From Leminorella richardii (GTDB taxonomy: Bacteria; Pseudomonadota; Gammaproteobacteria; Enterobacterales; Enterobacteriaceae): a stretch of 64,000 nucleotides of DNA. The stretch lies in NCBI RefSeq assembly GCF_900478135.1, contig NZ_LS483470.1, positions 3,061,001 through 3,125,000 of the forward strand, read 5' to 3'. A program made the position numbers and the translations under genes. The notes below the pieces were generated by a model. The model saw only the letters and a program-made list of their open reading frames with translations. It had not been told where the DNA came from and ran no database searches. Positions 1 to 10,046 of this stretch are shown piece by piece. Numbering within the stretch: position 1 is the stretch's first letter; each line of letters opens with the position of its first letter.

Positions 1-444
1 ACCAGAAACAACGCCATATGACGTACCACGTTTCAGAATATCGGTATCCGTAAATTCAAGGTTGAAAACAATATCAGTGTTGCTTCCATCCAAATTAGCC
101 TGATTGCCGGAGAAACCGCTTACCGTTCCCCCGCTCTGTGTCGTGTGAATATTGAAAGCGATCTTATCGATGCCTTCGAGCCGGGCAGTAACCCTATCAT
201 TGCTCGGATATCGCCACCCAATCCCACCAACAAAGGCAGCGTTGCGTTTGACGGTGATATCGCTTATCCCGTCCTTCCCTTTAATAACGTAATCCTCCCC
301 GCCGTCGAGAAGATAAATGCCCCAGTCAGCCGTTGAGTCAACGTTTTCAATCAGAAGCTCTTTTGCGTTAACAGGAATTCCTACTGCATATACTGCAAAC
401 AGAGAGGCGTACAGCAGACTATGTTTAAACACATTTTTTTTCAT
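1..444 (-). CDS. Exported protein of unknown family, 5' part only
   Basis: An open frame of 148 codons runs from an ATG at 444 to the window edge without a stop, so only the N-terminal part is visible. The product begins with MKKNVFKHSLL, a hydrophobic stretch and a likely signal peptidase site after VNA near residue 27, so it is probably exported by Sec. The rest is rich in Gly, Asn, Asp and Thr with short alternating segments, as seen in beta-helical passenger domains of autotransporters and adhesins. I see no diagnostic motif, so the family is not assigned. A GAGGG sequence lies about ten bases before the ATG. Confidence is good that it is a real secreted protein and low about its class. 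Confidence 0.6.
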   Translation of the reverse strand, partial: MKKNVFKHSLLYASLFAVYAVGIPVNAKELLIENVDSTADWGIYLLDGGEDYVIKGKDGISDITVKRNAAFVGGIGWRYPSNDRVTARLEGIDKIAFNIHTTQSGGTVSGFSGNQANLDGSNTDIVFNLEFTDTDILKRGTSYGVVSG

Positions 445-1094
445 TATTCATACCCTCGATTAAATTCATACCTTTGACTGCCAGTGTTAAACGGCTAAGC
501 TTGACGCACAAAAACGGAGAAATATCATTCACTAATGCATACTGGACGAATAAAGCATGGAGAACGTCAGAATCGAGACAGTGTGCTTCTTTTGCATAAA
601 ACCCTGTAAATGAAGCCACACCACCATTTAAAAACGCACAACAAGCAACGCATTTAATATTTATTACGAAGTCTATAACCTCAAGATGTTTTTTTTCAAA
701 AAAAATAGAAAATAAAATTAAAAACACACTTTAACCACATAATAAACCATATAAATAATTTCAATAAAAATAAAAAAATCTATTTATACAAAATCATATG
801 CGATCAATAAATTCATGTAAACACAAAAAACAGGCATACAAACCATTAAAACTAAAAATTTAAAGAATTAAATTTCATCAAATGGCTAAGCGTCTGTTTT
901 TCATTTTCTGTTTTAGGAATATCTCGATCTTTTCATCTCAGATAAACTTAAAATTAAGTGATTACTGCCAATTAGAATAAACCCATGGAAAAAGAATAGA
1001 GGAAACAGACAGGATTAGAAATTGAAAGCAATGCTTTAAGATTAATGAAGCATATAAAATAATCACTATTGATATTAAATCAAAAAAGCGAGAA
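445..1094. other. AT-rich intergenic region
   Basis: About 650 bases, clearly richer in A and T than the flanks, between the exported-protein gene and rnpB. I see no convincing gene. A 100-codon minus-strand frame at 425-727 overlaps the exported-protein gene out of frame, has odd composition and looks fortuitous. The stretch probably holds the promoter and leader of the minus-strand exported-protein gene. Such AT-rich leaders are common in H-NS-silenced, horizontally acquired surface genes. Confidence 0.5.
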
Positions 1095-1096
1095 TT

Positions 1097-1130
1097 AAAA
1101 AAAACAGGCGCATTATATTAATGCGCCTGT
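1097..1130 (-). terminator. Intrinsic terminator of rnpB
   Basis: A perfect 12-bp inverted repeat (1104-1115 with 1119-1130), read on the minus strand, is followed by a run of eight U. It lies just downstream of the 3' end of rnpB. Confidence 0.85.
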
Positions 1131-1148
1131 CTTGGATACTTCAGAAAA

Positions 1149-1527
<379 letters not shown>

Positions 1528-1534
1528 GGCGCGG

Positions 1535-1540
1535 AGTATA
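1535..1540 (-). promoter_or_regulatory. Likely -10 element of the rnpB promoter
   Basis: On the minus strand TATACT occupies 1540-1535, about seven bases before the predicted 5' end of M1 RNA. It sits inside the 7-bp inverted repeat 1531-1548. No strong -35 hexamer is visible 16-18 bases upstream. Confidence 0.55.
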
Positions 1541-1565
1541 CACTCCGCGTGGACGATACGCCAGC

Positions 1566-2453
1566 TTAGGCTTCGTCACCTTCTGCCGACTTATCCAACC
1601 CGTGGCGATACAGGGCGTTTTTCTTCACGCCGTGAATTTCCGCAGCTAAGGCTGCGGCCTTTTTCAACGGCAGCTCTTTTTGCAGCAGAGCCAGCGTGCG
1701 GAGCGCCTCTGGTGGTAAGCGCTCCTCGGCGCTATCTTTATATCCTTCAACGATAAGCACCATTTCCCCCTTACGGCGGACTTCATCTTCTTCTATCCAC
1801 GCCAGAAGCGCTCCCACCGGAGCGCCGTAAATACTCTCCCAGGTTTTGGTTAGCTCGCGCGCTAAAACGACGTAGCGTTCAGCCCCCCATACCGAAACCA
1901 TATCTCGCAGGCTGTCCAGCAGGCGGTGGGTAGACTCATAGAAAATCATGGTGCGAGGCTCTTTTTCCAGCTCGCGCAGCGTATCGCAGCGGGACTTGGT
2001 TTTAGCGGGCAAAAAGCCTTCATAGCAGAAGCGATCCGACGGCAGCCCTGCGGCAGAAAGGGCTGCTATCGCAGCACAGGCGCCCGGCAAAGGGATCACC
2101 CGAATGCCCGCCTCGCGGCAGCGGCGCACTAAATGATAGCCGGGATCGTTAATCAGCGGCGTTCCTGCATCAGAAACAAGCGCTATACTGTGTCCATCTT
2201 GCAGTTTTGCGATTAGAATATCAGCCTTGGTCTGTTCGTTATGGTCGTGAAGCGCAAAAAGCGACGCGCTGATGGCAAAATGCTGTAACAGCAGGCCGGT
2301 ATGGCGAGTGTCTTCCGCCGCAATAAGATCTACGTGACTCAATACGTCCAGCGCTCTCTGCGTGATGTCACCAAGATTGCCAATGGGCGTGGGAACGACA
2401 TAAAGTGTCGACGGCAGGATAGCGATCTGGTTGTGTGTGCTCATTAATTTCAT
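1566..2453 (-). CDS. rsmI: 16S rRNA (cytidine(1402)-2'-O)-methyltransferase
   Basis: Methylates the ribose of C1402 in 16S rRNA using S-adenosylmethionine, tuning decoding at the ribosomal P site. The 295-residue product has the tetrapyrrole-methylase fold: N-terminal [14 protein letters not shown], then [50 protein letters not shown] and [13 protein letters not shown], all near identical to Escherichia RsmI (286 residues). The ATG at 2453 is given. A second ATG three codons later has the better ribosome site (GGATG) and may be the real start. The gene is divergent from lpoA and lies upstream of rnpB on the same strand, an arrangement familiar from Yersinia. Confidence 0.95.
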   Translation of the reverse strand: MKLMSTHNQIAILPSTLYVVPTPIGNLGDITQRALDVLSHVDLIAAEDTRHTGLLLQHFAISASLFALHDHNEQTKADILIAKLQDGHSIALVSDAGTPLINDPGYHLVRRCREAGIRVIPLPGACAAIAALSAAGLPSDRFCYEGFLPAKTKSRCDTLRELEKEPRTMIFYESTHRLLDSLRDMVSVWGAERYVVLARELTKTWESIYGAPVGALLAWIEEDEVRRKGEMVLIVEGYKDSAEERLPPEALRTLALLQKELPLKKAAALAAEIHGVKKNALYRHGLDKSAEGDEA

Positions 2454-2508
2454 CCGATTGGTCGCCTTGACGTTACTATTAATAACCTAAACAAAAACTG
2501 GATACAGC

Positions 2509-4293
2509 ATGCGTTTATTGACTTCCCTACGTGCCAAAGCTGCCTGTGCGCTGCCGATGGTACTCGCTACGACGCTGTTTTTGGCAGGATGCCAAATCAC
2601 TTCACCCACAAATACGTTTCAGAGCGATCTCACGCAGAACTCTGCTTATTACCTTGAAAAAGCCGCCAACAGCCGCGACGAAGCGCAGATAAACTGGCAG
2701 CTAATGGCCATTCGCGCTCTTACTGTTGAGAACGATATCAAACAAGCGTCTGCAATGTTAGAACAATTGCCGAAAACGCTGAACGAAGCGCAAGAACAAG
2801 AGCGCCAGCTGCTAAGCGCTGAGCTTGCCGCTGTAAAGAAAAACGCCAAAGAGATGATTCAAGGATTGAAAAACATCAATCTGGCCACCCTGTCTGAATC
2901 TCAGAAAACTCGCTACTTCCGCGTCGAAACGCAGGCCTACAAAGGCCGTGACACCATGGCTCAGCTGCGCGCCTACATCAACCTTGAGCCGCGCGTCACC
3001 GAACAGGAGCGTCAGGCCGTTATTGACCAAACCTGGGATACCGTCACGCGCATCACGCCGAAGATGATGGAATCTCTGGCCATTGACGCCAACGAAGAGA
3101 CGCTGCGCGGCTGGCTGGATCTGCTTCAGACCTACCAGAACAACAAAAGAAATCTGGAAATGCTCCAGACCTCTCTCAAAGACTGGCAAACTCGCTATGC
3201 ACAGCATCCGGCCGCTAAAATGACGCCGACGGCGCTGACTCGCTCACTGGAGCTGCAAAAGTTCTCCAGCGCTAAAATCGCACTGCTGCTGCCTTTGAGC
3301 GGTTCCGGCGGCAAGTTTGGCCCGATCATTCAGGACGGATTTAATACTGCAAAATCCTTGAGCAACAACAGCGCTCAGGTCAAAGTCTACGATACCGGCA
3401 GCAAGCCGCTGGCCGACATCCTGGCACAGGCTGAACAGGACGGCGCAACAATGATCGTTGGCCCACTGCTGAAAAAAGACGTTGAAGAGACCATCGAGTC
3501 CAGCACCTCACTGGGCGTTCTGGCGCTCAACCAGCCGGAAAATATCGTCGATCGCCCTAACGTCTGTTACTTTGCTCTGTCGCCTGAAGATGAAGCCATC
3601 GACGCCGCTCGCCACATTTACGCGCAGGGCAAGAAGTCACCGCTTATCATTATTTCCCGCGGCAACTTCGGCGATCGCGTATCTAAAGCCTTTGGCGAAC
3701 AGTGGAAGATTCAGACCGGCAACACCGCTCGCGTGCAGTATTACGGTAAGCTAGGTGACCTGAAAGAAGCTATCAGCAAAGGCGGCGGTATGTCTGCCAG
3801 CGGCCAGCCGATTTCTCTAGCCTCCGGTGCAGCCAGCGCGCCAAGCGCCTCAGTTGACGCTATCTATATTGTTTCTACTGCCGCAGAGATGGCGCTTATC
3901 AAGCCGATGCTCGACATTTCCAAGGCCTCCAAATCCACAACTCTCTACGGCAGTTCTCGCAGCTATCAGGCTGGCGCAGGCCCAGACTTCCGCTTTGAGA
4001 TGGAAGGTCTCCAGTTTAGTGAGATACCGCTGCTAGTCGGTCTCTCTCCGACACTGGCGCAAAAAGGCGGTGAAAAGTATGGCGGCGACTTCTCTCAGTA
4101 TCGTCTCTACGCGCTAGGGGCAGATGCTTGGGAACTTGCGAGTCATTTCGCAGAAATTCGTCAGATGCCTGACTATCAACTGAACGGCGCAACGGGCATA
4201 CTTTCCGCAGACGATAACTGCGTAGTACACCGTAAACTCTCATGGATTCAATATCGAATGGGTCAGCTAACGCCGGTCAAACAGGCGAAGTAA
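2509..4293 (+). CDS. lpoA: Outer-membrane lipoprotein activator of PBP1a
   Basis: LpoA reaches from the outer membrane through the peptidoglycan to stimulate the transpeptidase activity of penicillin-binding protein 1a (MrcA). The 594-residue precursor has a lipoprotein signal with lipobox LAGC near residue 28, a helical TPR-like N-terminal half (about 40-260) and a C-terminal periplasmic-binding-like half starting at [16 protein letters not shown]. The segment [16 protein letters not shown] and the end [16 protein letters not shown] are diagnostic. It is about 80 residues shorter than Escherichia LpoA (678) because the Ala/Pro/Gln-rich insert after the first strand of the C-terminal domain is absent, not because of truncation. 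Its 3' end overlaps yraN by 52 bases. Confidence 0.95.
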   Translation: MRLLTSLRAKAACALPMVLATTLFLAGCQITSPTNTFQSDLTQNSAYYLEKAANSRDEAQINWQLMAIRALTVENDIKQASAMLEQLPKTLNEAQEQERQLLSAELAAVKKNAKEMIQGLKNINLATLSESQKTRYFRVETQAYKGRDTMAQLRAYINLEPRVTEQERQAVIDQTWDTVTRITPKMMESLAIDANEETLRGWLDLLQTYQNNKRNLEMLQTSLKDWQTRYAQHPAAKMTPTALTRSLELQKFSSAKIALLLPLSGSGGKFGPIIQDGFNTAKSLSNNSAQVKVYDTGSKPLADILAQAEQDGATMIVGPLLKKDVEETIESSTSLGVLALNQPENIVDRPNVCYFALSPEDEAIDAARHIYAQGKKSPLIIISRGNFGDRVSKAFGEQWKIQTGNTARVQYYGKLGDLKEAISKGGGMSASGQPISLASGAASAPSASVDAIYIVSTAAEMALIKPMLDISKASKSTTLYGSSRSYQAGAGPDFRFEMEGLQFSEIPLLVGLSPTLAQKGGEKYGGDFSQYRLYALGADAWELASHFAEIRQMPDYQLNGATGILSADDNCVVHRKLSWIQYRMGQLTPVKQAK

Positions 4294-4652
4294 ACCACTA
4301 TGGCGTAGGCATACGCTATGAAGGCCTGGCGCGCCGACACTTAGAGCGCGCTGGCCTGAGCTTCATCGCCGCTAACGTCAAATACCGCGGCGGTGAGCTC
4401 GATCTCATTATGCAGGACAACAGCACTTGGGTATTTGTTGAAGTCCGCTATCGCCGTCACGCCCAATATGGAAGCGCACTGGAGTCTATCGACCGGCGCA
4501 AGCGCCAGCGTCTGATGTATGCTGCCTCGCGCTGGCTTCACGACCGATCTCAGTCACTGGAAACGGCAGACTGTCGATTCGATGTTTTAGCCATCACCGG
4601 TAATCAGTTACAATGGCTGACTAATGCGTTTGACGCCGACGATGACGTTTAG
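4242..4652 (+). CDS. yraN: UPF0102 (YraN) family protein, nuclease-like fold
   Basis: 136 residues. The family has a restriction-endonuclease-like fold but no settled function. The core is visible: [20 protein letters not shown] followed by [19 protein letters not shown] and CRFDVLAI. The GGELDLI...VEVRYR pattern holds the Asp, Glu and Lys/Arg positions expected of that fold. Escherichia YraN has 131 residues. It starts inside the end of lpoA and precedes diaA, the standard gene order, so it is probably cotranscribed and translationally coupled to lpoA. Confidence 0.9.
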   Translation: MDSISNGSANAGQTGEVNHYGVGIRYEGLARRHLERAGLSFIAANVKYRGGELDLIMQDNSTWVFVEVRYRRHAQYGSALESIDRRKRQRLMYAASRWLHDRSQSLETADCRFDVLAITGNQLQWLTNAFDADDDV

Positions 4653-4700
4653 CGCAAACCTCTACGAACCTCAACGGGCATAAAAAGTAGAACATAGACT

Positions 4701-5291
4701 ATGTTGGAAAGAATTAAAGGCTGTTTTACCGAAAGCATCCAAACCCAAATTGCAGCGGCAGAAGCGCTGCCTGACGCTATTTCCCGCGCGGCCTTGACCA
4801 TCGTTCAGTCGCTGCTTAATGGCAATAAAGTGCTGACCTGCGGTAACGGCGCCAGCGCGGCCAACGCTCAGGTTTTTGCCGCCAACCTGATAAACCGCTT
4901 TGAAACCGAGCGCCCCAGCCTGCCAGCCATCGCTCTTAGCGCTGATAGCGTAACGCTGACGGCTATCGGCAATGATGACATCAAGGACGAAGGCTACGCC
5001 AAACAGGTCAGAGCGCTGGGGCAAGCCGGTGACGTTCTGCTGGCTATTACCGGTAAAGGGAACTGCCGCGATGTCATAAAAGCCGTCGAGGCCGCCGTAA
5101 CGCGGGATATGACCATTGTGGCGTTAACTGGCTCTGACGGCGGCGAGCTGGCCGGGCTTCTGGGGCAGGAAGACGTAGAAATTCGAATCCCTTCCCATCG
5201 TGTTGCTCGAATACAGGAGATGCATTTGTTTATGGTAAACTGCCTTTGCGATCTCATTGACGACACTCTATTTCCTCACCAGGACGACTGA
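4701..5291 (+). CDS. diaA: DnaA initiator-associating protein, SIS domain
   Basis: DiaA is a homotetramer of SIS-fold subunits that binds DnaA and promotes its assembly at oriC, ensuring timely initiation of replication. The 196-residue protein matches Escherichia DiaA in length and nearly along its whole sequence, from [20 protein letters not shown] to the C-terminal [14 protein letters not shown]. The SIS core is seen at [20 protein letters not shown] and in [12 protein letters not shown]. It follows yraN by 48 bases and precedes dolP by 13 bases, so it is part of the lpoA-yraN-diaA-dolP cluster. Confidence 0.96.
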   Translation: MLERIKGCFTESIQTQIAAAEALPDAISRAALTIVQSLLNGNKVLTCGNGASAANAQVFAANLINRFETERPSLPAIALSADSVTLTAIGNDDIKDEGYAKQVRALGQAGDVLLAITGKGNCRDVIKAVEAAVTRDMTIVALTGSDGGELAGLLGQEDVEIRIPSHRVARIQEMHLFMVNCLCDLIDDTLFPHQDD

Positions 5292-5304
5292 AGGAGCGAT
5301 TTGC

Positions 5305-5883
5305 ATGAAAACAAGTAAACTCACCGTACTCGCCGTTTTACTCAGCACTGTAATGCTAAACGGCTGTGTCGCTGTCGTTGCCGGAGGAGCCGCTGTCGCA
5401 ACAAAAACCGCGACAGACCCGCGTACCGTCGGCACCCAAGTAGACGACGTCACGCTGGAAGCCCGCGTGAGCAGCGCCATCGCTAAAGATCAGGAAATCA
5501 AGCAGGACGCTCGGGTCACGACCACGGCCTATCAGGGCGGTGTGCTGCTTACCGGCCAGTCTCCTCGTTCCGATCTGGCTGAGCGCGCCAAGAATATTGC
5601 GCTGGGCGTAGAGGGTGTGCAGGAAGTCTATAACGCTATCCGCGACGGAAAGCCAGTAGAGCTGGGCAGGATCTCAAGCGACAGCTGGATCACGACCAAA
5701 GTCCGCTCTCAGCTGTTGACCAGCGACAAAGTGAAGTCTAGCAGCGTCAAAGTGGTTACCGAAAACGGTGAAGTCTTCCTGCTTGGTCTGGTGACCGACG
5801 CTCAGGGCAAAGAGGCTGCTAAAATAGCCAGCGAAGTCAGCGGCGTTAAGCAAGTGGTAACCGTGTTCCAACACGTGAAATAG
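5305..5883 (+). CDS. dolP: Double-BON-domain outer-membrane lipoprotein
   Basis: DolP (YraP) is an outer-membrane lipoprotein that binds anionic phospholipid, localises to division sites and supports envelope integrity and BamA function. The start at 5305 is chosen because AAGGAG lies nine bases upstream and the protein then opens with a lipoprotein signal ending in LNGC (Cys near residue 20). An upstream in-frame ATG at 5257 lies inside diaA. Two BON domains follow, at about 48-115 (LEARVSSAIAKDQEIK...GVEGVQEVYNAI) and 125-190 (WITTKVRSQLL...VSGVKQVVTVF). At 192 residues it matches the Escherichia protein. A bidirectional terminator follows. Confidence 0.95.
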   Translation: MKTSKLTVLAVLLSTVMLNGCVAVVAGGAAVATKTATDPRTVGTQVDDVTLEARVSSAIAKDQEIKQDARVTTTAYQGGVLLTGQSPRSDLAERAKNIALGVEGVQEVYNAIRDGKPVELGRISSDSWITTKVRSQLLTSDKVKSSSVKVVTENGEVFLLGLVTDAQGKEAAKIASEVSGVKQVVTVFQHVK

Positions 5884-5910
5884 CGACTCTTTGATTGAAC
5901 AGTAAAAAAG

Positions 5911-5942
5911 GCCCGAATGAACTCATCATTCGGGCTTTTTTT
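5911..5942 (+). terminator. Bidirectional intrinsic terminator, dolP/mtgA
   Basis: A perfect 10-bp stem (5911-5920 with 5926-5935) with a 5-base loop has T7 on the right and a run of A on the left. It can end both the plus-strand dolP transcript and the minus-strand mtgA transcript. Confidence 0.85.
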
Positions 5943-5978
5943 ATCTCTTCTTGTTTGAGTTTAGCGCCTTGAAAAACG

Positions 5979-6701
5979 CTACAGGTCTTGGATAACCTTT
6001 GTGCCGCCAAGCAGGTTCATCTGTTTCAATATCCAACCCTGACGCGAAATGACGTAAGCTGAAGGCCTGTTGGCCTTAAATCGAATCGGGTTTGGCAAAA
6101 CGGCGGCTAGGCGAGCAGCCTCTGTGGGGGTCAGCTTGCTTGCTGGCTTTTTAAAGTAGCGCTGGGCGGCTTCCTCTACGCCAAAGACTCCCTCGCCGAA
6201 TTCCGCGACGTTAAGGTATACCGTCAGTATGCGGCGCTTAGTCCAAACGACTTCCAGGCCAGCCGTCAGACCCGCCTCAAGCCCTTTTCTTACCCAGCTT
6301 CGGCCGTTCCATAAAAAGAGGTTTTTTGCCGTCTGCTGTGACAGCGTGGAAGCGCCCCTGACGCGCTGAGGGCGACGTTCGTTGTGGCTAATAGCCGACT
6401 CAATCGCGTTGAAATCAAACCCCCAGTGACTGGGAAACTTCTGGTCTTCTGCGGCGATAACCGCCAGCGCCATATGGGGAGAGATATCATCCATAGACAC
6501 CCATGTCTGATGCGCAACGTAAGAAAAGTCGCCGCTAAGCCAGGCACTCAGCTGTTTTTCCAGCATAACTGCAGAGAAAGGCACAGGCAAAAAGGCAAAG
6601 AGCACAATTGCTGTGCTCCATAGTAATAAAACGGTGACGATGCACCGTTTTATCCAAAACACGAGGCGCCCCATCATACCGGCAGGGGCAGACTTCTTCA
6701 T
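5979..6701 (-). CDS. mtgA: Monofunctional biosynthetic peptidoglycan transglycosylase
   Basis: Polymerises lipid II into glycan strands at the periplasmic face of the inner membrane and is associated with the division site. The 240-residue protein has one N-terminal membrane anchor (about 15-40) and a single GT51 domain. The signature motifs are present: [16 protein letters not shown] with the catalytic Glu, [17 protein letters not shown], the basic [10 protein letters not shown] segment with the second Glu in [14 protein letters not shown], and [15 protein letters not shown]. There is no transpeptidase domain. Its ATG overlaps the stop of elbB by four bases, so the two are translationally coupled. 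Confidence 0.96.
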   Translation of the reverse strand: MKKSAPAGMMGRLVFWIKRCIVTVLLLWSTAIVLFAFLPVPFSAVMLEKQLSAWLSGDFSYVAHQTWVSMDDISPHMALAVIAAEDQKFPSHWGFDFNAIESAISHNERRPQRVRGASTLSQQTAKNLFLWNGRSWVRKGLEAGLTAGLEVVWTKRRILTVYLNVAEFGEGVFGVEEAAQRYFKKPASKLTPTEAARLAAVLPNPIRFKANRPSAYVISRQGWILKQMNLLGGTKVIQDL

Positions 6702-7351
6702 TCGCTTAGCACCAGCACTCGCGCCACCAGCTTTTCAATACCCTGAGCCGCCTCACTAATGCTTTGTGCCAGCATATAGGCCGGCGTCGTAACCACTTTT
6801 TGCTCTTCATCAACCACAATATCGTCAACCGGGCAGGTAACGTGCTCACCGCCCATCGCGTCGATCACTTCTGCCGTATCAATATCATTGCCAATCGTGA
6901 CGCGAACCGGAACGCCAAGCAGCTTAGGCAATAGCGCAGGCGCAATACAAATAAAGCCCATCGGCTTGCTCGACTGGTGCATAGCTTTGACCAGACGCGC
7001 CAGATCTGGGTTAATCGTGCACTCTGCACCTTCAAAGGCGAAGCTGCTAAGATTTTTAGCGGCGCCAAAGCCGCCGGGCACGATCAGCGCGTCAAATAGA
7101 GAGGCGTCTGCCTGCGACAGCGGCTGAATTTTCCCACGGGCAATGCGAGCAGATTCTGTCAATACGTTGCGACTTTCAGAAGTCGGCTGACCGGTAAAAT
7201 GATTCACGACGTGCGCCTGAGGCTGATCGGGGGCAAAGCAGGTTACCTGAGCGCCCGCTCGGTCTAATGCTAGCAGGGCCAGTACAGATTCATGAATTTC
7301 CGCACCGTCTAAAAAACCACACCCGCTGAGTACAACAGCAACACGTTTCAT
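6698..7351 (-). CDS. elbB: DJ-1/PfpI-family glyoxalase-like protein
   Basis: ElbB belongs to the DJ-1/PfpI superfamily. The Escherichia protein has weak glyoxalase activity and was once linked to isoprenoid synthesis, so the physiological role is unsettled. The 217 residues match the family length. Visible motifs are [17 protein letters not shown], the [15 protein letters not shown] strand-loop and [16 protein letters not shown], which carries the nucleophile-elbow Cys (ICIAPA). It lies between arcB and mtgA as in Escherichia and overlaps mtgA by four bases. Confidence 0.93.
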   Translation of the reverse strand: MKRVAVVLSGCGFLDGAEIHESVLALLALDRAGAQVTCFAPDQPQAHVVNHFTGQPTSESRNVLTESARIARGKIQPLSQADASLFDALIVPGGFGAAKNLSSFAFEGAECTINPDLARLVKAMHQSSKPMGFICIAPALLPKLLGVPVRVTIGNDIDTAEVIDAMGGEHVTCPVDDIVVDEEQKVVTTPAYMLAQSISEAAQGIEKLVARVLVLSE

Positions 7352-7534
7352 CGGTCACTCCTCTTAAAAATCGTTTTTCTTATTTGAATCTGCGTTCGTT
7401 AGGGTCGCCTATTCTACGCCAACAGCCGGGGCTCTGTCCCTATCTTGTTGTCAACGCATACCGCCAACGGATAGAACGCTGGCCTGCTGTACGCCTAACA
7501 GAGTGTTGCTGAAGACATCAAAGTAGAGCGTCAG

Positions 7535-9877
7535 CTATGGCGCTCTACTTGTGCGTTCATCAATCCACGCGCGCAGGTGTTGCACGTCGCTACGCCACTC
7601 AAGTTTCAGCTCATCGATCCACTCTTCGACGTTGTCCCACCAGGCTGGCAGAGTCGGCGTTTGAATCTGTCGGGCGATAGTCTGCAGGTGCTTCAGCCCG
7701 ATAGAGCCGGATGCGCCCTTGATCTTATGGGCTTCTTCGGTAATACCCTTCTGGTCTCTGGCAGTCATGTTGGACTCCAACACCGCCAGATACCCCGGCA
7801 TCACCTGCTCATACATTGCTATACCGTCTACGATCAGCTTTGGCCCCACGAGGTCGATATACTGCTCCAGCATGGTGATATCAAGTATATCTTCATTAGA
7901 CTTCATTGCGTTTTTCTCCTGTAGGTTAGGTAACGCCTTGGCGTGAGCATCGCCAATTTTATTGATCACGACCGTAAGATCCGGTACAGACAGAGGCTTG
8001 TTCAACACATCATCCATACCGGCATTAAGGTATTCTCGTTTATCCTTCAAGACGTTTGCCGTTAATGCGACCAGAGGCGGGATCTCTTCCGTTCTGTAGG
8101 TTTCTCTGATTTGGCGAGCAATATCAAAGCCGGTCATATCCGGCAGCTGAATGTCTAACAAGACCAAATCATAGGTATTAGGCTTAAACTTCTCTAAGGC
8201 CTCTGTTCCGTTCATCGCGACATCCACGTGATGCCCCAGCTTTTCCAGCACGGATCGCGCAACGATAACGTTAAGCTCAATATCTTCCACCAGCAGCACA
8301 TTAAGCTCGGAAGAAACCGTTGCGGCCAGACTAGGCTGTTCTTCTATCTGGCCTCTCGATTCCGCTTTGATGTAAACGGTAAACAGCGTTCCTTTGCCCA
8401 CCTCACTCTTCACAAAAATGTCGCCGCCCATAGCCTGAGCTAGCCTCAGAGAGATAGCCAAACCGATCCCTGTACCGGTCGCTGGACGCCCGCCCTGCTC
8501 GCTGGGCACCTGATAGTACATGGCAAAAATCTTGTCAGTCTCTTCCTGTGGAATACCGATCCCGGTATCTTCCACTTCAAAACAGAACTGGCTGTCGCCC
8601 TGACGGCGCACCCGCACTGAAATGCCGCCTTCGCGGGTAAACTTAACCGCGTTGCCGATCAGGTTCCACAGGATCTGGCGCAGTCGCGTGCCGTCGGTAA
8701 TGATAAAGTTTGGCAGGTCTTTGCTGTATTCCAGCGTAAAGCTGAGCCCTTTCGGTTCCACCAGCAGACCAGAGAGGTTTTCCAAATCTGACAGGAAGGC
8801 GAACAGATCCAGAGGCGCCATGTCCAGCTGAGTCTTACGTCGCTCTATCTTGTCCAGCTCAATGACGTCATTAAAAATATAGCCAAGGGTGGTTGCGCTG
8901 ACGTAAATCGTGCGCAGGTATTTCAGCTGCTCTTCGTTAAGTTCGGTATCAAGCAGGATGCGGCTGAGGCCGACAATGCCGTTAAGGGGCGTTCTCAGCT
9001 CGTGACTAATTGTAGAAATGAAGGTGGTTTTATCCCGGCTCGCCTTTTCCAGCGCGTCCTGATAGCGCTTGCGCTCGGTGATATCACGTCCAAAGCCCAT
9101 CAGGCCGTGCCGCTTGCCGTCTAGTGCATAGAACGGCACTTTACGCACTTCAAAACAGGCTTTGCGCCCGTCTGGGTAGTCGAGCCACTGCTCGTAGGTT
9201 AAAGAAACGTTGTGGCGAAAAACTTTATCGTCCGTTTCAATCACTTTTTCCGCCACGTCTTTCGGGTAGAGGTCGCTGGCAGTGAGGCCAATCAGCTGTT
9301 TCTCGCTGCGCCCAGTCAGCAGCTCCATCGCCCGGTTGCAGCCGGAAAACTTGCCGTTCTCATCGCGGTAGTACACAAGGTCAGGAGAGGAGTCTAGGAA
9401 AGATCGGAGAAAGACTGACTGCTGTTCATACTCAGTTTGCGCCTGCTGCCGCTGAACGATCTCGATTTGCAGCTCTTCAATCGCCTGCTCTCTGGCCTCT
9501 TCCGCCTTGATACGCTCGCGAATTTCCTGATTCAGCCGCTCAATGTTGTCCTGCAGTTTGTGGTTCAGCTCAAGGTCGCGCGTGCGCATCTCCTCCAGCG
9601 TTTCCACCAGTTTGGTCAAGCTTTGCCGTGAATCCTCAAGCTGCTCAACGACGATAGAAAGGAAGTAAACGGCCCAGGGCGTTACCAGCAGGCCGAAGAA
9701 GATCGAACGGACGACGTCTATACGTTCAATGGTGCCGTGTAGCGCAACGGTAACGGAAATCTGCACCGTAAAGGCGAGAACGATAAGAATAGAGGCCAAC
9801 AGCAGAGAGAATTTCACCAGCCCCAGCTTTACCATGGCGTTAACGTAGTACTGGGCCAGTTTTCTCAGTTGCTTCAT
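7535..9877 (-). CDS. arcB: Aerobic respiration control hybrid sensor kinase
   Basis: ArcB senses the redox state of the quinone pool and, under low oxygen, phosphorylates ArcA to repress aerobic metabolism. The 780-residue protein has two N-terminal membrane helices (about 22-77), a coiled coil, a PAS domain (about 153-270), a histidine kinase core, a receiver domain and a C-terminal HPt domain. By count, the phosphorelay residues are His292 (ISHELRTPLNG), Asp575 (LVLLDIQLPD) and His717 (EEAHKIKGASG). The redox-sensing cysteines Cys180 and Cys241 fall at the Escherichia positions. All functional sites are intact. A weak stem-loop overlaps its stop codon (7521-7549). Confidence 0.98.
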   Translation of the reverse strand: MKQLRKLAQYYVNAMVKLGLVKFSLLLASILIVLAFTVQISVTVALHGTIERIDVVRSIFFGLLVTPWAVYFLSIVVEQLEDSRQSLTKLVETLEEMRTRDLELNHKLQDNIERLNQEIRERIKAEEAREQAIEELQIEIVQRQQAQTEYEQQSVFLRSFLDSSPDLVYYRDENGKFSGCNRAMELLTGRSEKQLIGLTASDLYPKDVAEKVIETDDKVFRHNVSLTYEQWLDYPDGRKACFEVRKVPFYALDGKRHGLMGFGRDITERKRYQDALEKASRDKTTFISTISHELRTPLNGIVGLSRILLDTELNEEQLKYLRTIYVSATTLGYIFNDVIELDKIERRKTQLDMAPLDLFAFLSDLENLSGLLVEPKGLSFTLEYSKDLPNFIITDGTRLRQILWNLIGNAVKFTREGGISVRVRRQGDSQFCFEVEDTGIGIPQEETDKIFAMYYQVPSEQGGRPATGTGIGLAISLRLAQAMGGDIFVKSEVGKGTLFTVYIKAESRGQIEEQPSLAATVSSELNVLLVEDIELNVIVARSVLEKLGHHVDVAMNGTEALEKFKPNTYDLVLLDIQLPDMTGFDIARQIRETYRTEEIPPLVALTANVLKDKREYLNAGMDDVLNKPLSVPDLTVVINKIGDAHAKALPNLQEKNAMKSNEDILDITMLEQYIDLVGPKLIVDGIAMYEQVMPGYLAVLESNMTARDQKGITEEAHKIKGASGSIGLKHLQTIARQIQTPTLPAWWDNVEEWIDELKLEWRSDVQHLRAWIDERTSRAP

Positions 9878-10046
9878 GGTGACGTGACTCCCGACATAAC
9901 AGTGCGCCGAAGCTGCAACAAAACGCGCGATTACCCGCGCATAAACAATAGACTACCGCTGCGGTGAATCAGTAAAACACACATCATAGAGACGTGGCTA
10001 TAGAATCTTCATCACCTTTTTTCGCTTTCTGCCCGATGCTCTGTCG

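Noticed and set aside
425..727. 100-codon minus-strand frame
   Set aside because: It overlaps the start of the signal-peptide-bearing gene in another frame, has unusual composition and no good ribosome site.
7381..7534. ArcZ small RNA between elbB and arcB
   Set aside because: Escherichia has ArcZ in this gap. A minus-strand stretch near 7405-7435 shares TGTTGGCG and a few neighbouring bases with ArcZ, but it has the wrong orientation and no terminator with a U run follows. I cannot support an ArcZ gene.
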